From Eubacterium sp. UBA5416 (GTDB taxonomy: Bacteria > Bacillota > Clostridia > Lachnospirales > Lachnospiraceae): a stretch of DNA of 27,128 nucleotides. The position numbers were made by a program, and so were the translations under genes. Positions 25,508 through 27,128 of this stretch are shown here, piece after piece; the first letter of the stretch is position 1, and every line of letters starts with the position of its first letter. The stretch is from assembly GCA_002409525.1 (NCBI GenBank), contig DHNM01000033.1, positions 1-27,128 of the forward strand. The letters are read 5' to 3'. The notes below the pieces were generated by a model. It searched no databases, was not told where the DNA came from, and worked only from the letters and a program-made list of their open reading frames with translations.

Positions 25508-26446
25508 ATGAAGTATAGCGTAGTGATACCATTATATAATAAAGAAAAATATATCGCCCGGGCGCTTTCCAGTGTGCTGTCTCAGACGTGTCAGAATTTT
25601 GAAATCCTTGTCGTTGATGATGGATCGACCGACCATTCGTTTGAAAGGGCTTCACAGATCGATTCAGAGAAAATCAAGATGATCCGGCAGGAGAACCAGG
25701 GCGCTGCGACGGCCAGAAACACCGGGATTGCATGTGCTTCCGGCGATTATATTGCCTTTCTGGACGCGGATGATGCATGGAGAGAAGATTACCTGGAAAC
25801 CATGGATCACCTGACGGAAACATATTCGGAAAGTGATATCTATGTTACGGCTTACGCGATCCATATGAATAAAGGAAAGGTTCGGTATTCCGGCCGGTTA
25901 TCTCCGGAGACGGGATGCCTGGACAGCTACTGGCTGACGTTTCAGTACCCCTACGATTTTGTGTGGACTTCGGCGACCGTCATTCAAAGAGAGGCCATTC
26001 AAAACGCAGGAGGATTCAAACCGGGCGAAAAAATCGGACAGGACCTGGACTTGTGGGCCCGTGTCGCACGAGAAAATCCGAAAGTCGCCTATTCTTCAAA
26101 GGTTTGTGTGGACTATCACCGTATGGCAGAGGAAAATGCGAGAACCAGGGTGAAGATCGCATATGCGGGGGCATTTATTAGTGATCTGGAGGAAGAATTG
26201 CTCCATCAAAAGCATACAAAAGAAGAATGCGATATGATTCAAAAGAAGTATGATTTGAAAATGACGGCGTATATCTTTACCTGTATTCTTGCCGGGGAGA
26301 AACAACGGGCGGCCGGAGCTTTTCAGTCATGGAAAGGGAAGACAACATCGAAAACAAAGCTGCTGCGGGCAGGCCTTCGTATTTCGATGTATACGCCGCA
26401 GTTCCTGAATCGCTGGATCTATTCCGTCCGGCTTCGAGTCTTTTAA
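25508..26446 (+). CDS. Family 2 glycosyltransferase (exopolysaccharide)
   Basis: A cytoplasmic or membrane-associated inverting glycosyltransferase adding a sugar to the lipid-linked repeat unit. The frame is open from 25451, but AGAGG at 25496-25500, overlapping the previous stop, selects ATG 25508, giving 312 residues starting KYSVVIPLYNKEKYI. GT-A fold motifs: VVDDGSTD at about residues 37-44, ARNTG, and the metal-binding DADD in YIAFLDADDAW at about 88-91. A further conserved motif for acceptor or base is GQDLDLWARV. The donor and acceptor sugars cannot be told from sequence. It lies between the initiating phosphotransferase and a polymerase-like gene, with 10 nt spacing on both sides. 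Confidence 0.93.
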   Translation: MKYSVVIPLYNKEKYIARALSSVLSQTCQNFEILVVDDGSTDHSFERASQIDSEKIKMIRQENQGAATARNTGIACASGDYIAFLDADDAWREDYLETMDHLTETYSESDIYVTAYAIHMNKGKVRYSGRLSPETGCLDSYWLTFQYPYDFVWTSATVIQREAIQNAGGFKPGEKIGQDLDLWARVARENPKVAYSSKVCVDYHRMAEENARTRVKIAYAGAFISDLEEELLHQKHTKEECDMIQKKYDLKMTAYIFTCILAGEKQRAAGAFQSWKGKTTSKTKLLRAGLRISMYTPQFLNRWIYSVRLRVF

Positions 26447-26456
26447 AAGGTAGAAG

Positions 26457-27128
26457 ATGATGACATCCGTTTTATTATGTGTTGTGTTACTAATCATAGA
26501 CATGGCGATTGTGCTGCGTTACAGAGAGAATTATGTTCGTGCCGTGATTCTGCTTTCCTGTGTCTATCTGATTTCCCTGACGATTGCTCAGGAGATGGAT
26601 CTTACATTTACCGTATATTTTGTGTTTCTGTTCCTGGTGTTACTCGATCAGTCAAAAGGTGTGTCAAAACTCCTGCTTTGCTATGGCATATATATGGTTT
26701 TGTATGCGGTATATGGAATGATTTTCCAGGAAACGATGAACACGGCAAGTGTCCTGATTACCAGGTATGGTTTTTTGCTGTTGGCATTGCTGCAGATTGA
26801 CATGCGTCTGCCTAAGTCCTTTCGACCGGTGTCAGATCTTTTGTTTGCCTTACGCATGGGGACAGCAACGGAGATTATATTGAGTATCTATCTGTTTTTC
26901 TTCGGGGATCTGGAAGGAAGGCTTACCATGAATCACCACGCGATTGGGGGTTCCCTGTCCGTGGGACTGGTGGTCCTCTGTATTGTATTATATTTTTATG
27001 ACCAAAACCTGTGGCAGGAGCATTTTTTATGGCTGTATCTTCTGGTGAATGTAGCAATTATATTACTTTCTGGTACACGCGGTTATTATGCCATGGCCGG
27101 TCTTACGTTAATCCCTTTTGCAGGGTGG
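26457..27128 (+). CDS. O-antigen polymerase/ligase-like membrane protein (Wzy), 3' truncated
   Basis: The first 224 codons of a multi-pass membrane protein that runs off the right edge without a stop. It starts at ATG 26457 (or 26460) behind AAAAGG at 26445-26450, overlapping the glycosyltransferase stop. At least six hydrophobic segments alternate with short polar loops (MTSVLLCVVLLIIDMAIVL, AVILLSCVYLISLTI, and others). A late segment reads VAIILLSGTRGYYAMAGL, the SG-(S/T)RG motif typical of Wzy_C polymerases and O-antigen ligases. Expected role: joining lipid-linked repeat units outside the membrane to make the exopolysaccharide chain. Position after phosphotransferase and glycosyltransferase supports this. 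Confidence 0.82.
   Translation, partial: MMTSVLLCVVLLIIDMAIVLRYRENYVRAVILLSCVYLISLTIAQEMDLTFTVYFVFLFLVLLDQSKGVSKLLLCYGIYMVLYAVYGMIFQETMNTASVLITRYGFLLLALLQIDMRLPKSFRPVSDLLFALRMGTATEIILSIYLFFFGDLEGRLTMNHHAIGGSLSVGLVVLCIVLYFYDQNLWQEHFLWLYLLVNVAIILLSGTRGYYAMAGLTLIPFAGW

Noticed and set aside
26477..26800. 107-codon ORF starting MCCVTN
   Set aside because: Cys-rich shadow in the wrong frame; the real membrane protein runs in the frame starting at 26457 without a stop to the window end.
1..27128. CRISPR array, tRNA, rRNA or integrase
   Set aside because: No regularly spaced short repeats, no cloverleaf or rRNA sequence and no recombinase motifs were seen on either strand.

Overview
The window reads as a Gram-positive gut or rumen Firmicute, most likely a Lachnospiraceae-type Clostridia. 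All genes lie on the + strand, Shine-Dalgarno sites are strong AGGAGG types, lipoproteins carry Gram-positive lipoboxes, and the transporter is an LplA/LplB/LplC (YtcP) type importer. The large secreted glycosidases carry chains of LamG, FIVAR, Big and Ig-like modules. No genus can be named from sequence alone.

Region A (1-7884) is visibly AT-rich and forms a polysaccharide-lyase uptake locus. It holds the end of a secreted beta-helix lyase-like protein with a CBM96/DNRLRE-type module (frameshifted at the left edge), a membrane-anchored SurA_N-type chaperone without a parvulin domain, two sugar ABC permeases, their lipoprotein binding protein with an EF-hand-like loop, and a family 8 polysaccharide lyase that has no signal peptide. 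Together they suggest uptake of anionic (uronate-containing) glycan fragments followed by cytoplasmic cleavage. No ATPase or regulator is present; a shared MsmX-type ATPase elsewhere is expected.

Region B (7885-8299) is a junction without a convincing gene. It has one small orphan ORF, an 11-bp inverted repeat 70 bp apart, and a possible leader ORF. Base composition changes here from AT-rich to more GC-balanced.

Region C (8300-23239) holds three very large secreted enzymes: a GH43 of the exo-beta-1,3-galactanase type, a LacZ-like GH2 beta-galactosidase with a LamG domain spliced into its catalytic barrel, and a GH85 endo-beta-N-acetylglucosaminidase with an LRR segment and a CBM32-like domain. 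All three end (or ended) in the same pair of Ig-like domains, conserved even at the DNA level and with no LPXTG anchor. The GH2 gene is broken by a one-base frameshift near 17218 that detaches its FIVAR/Ig tail. The set could strip galactose-rich plant arabinogalactan or host N-glycans outside the cell.

Region D (23240-27128) begins with a small acidic lipoprotein of unknown function. It then enters an exopolysaccharide/capsule locus: polyprenyl-phosphate sugar phosphotransferase, GT2 glycosyltransferase, and the first 224 codons of a Wzy-like polymerase or ligase that runs off the right edge. Related AT-rich boxes precede the GH2, lipoprotein and phosphotransferase genes.
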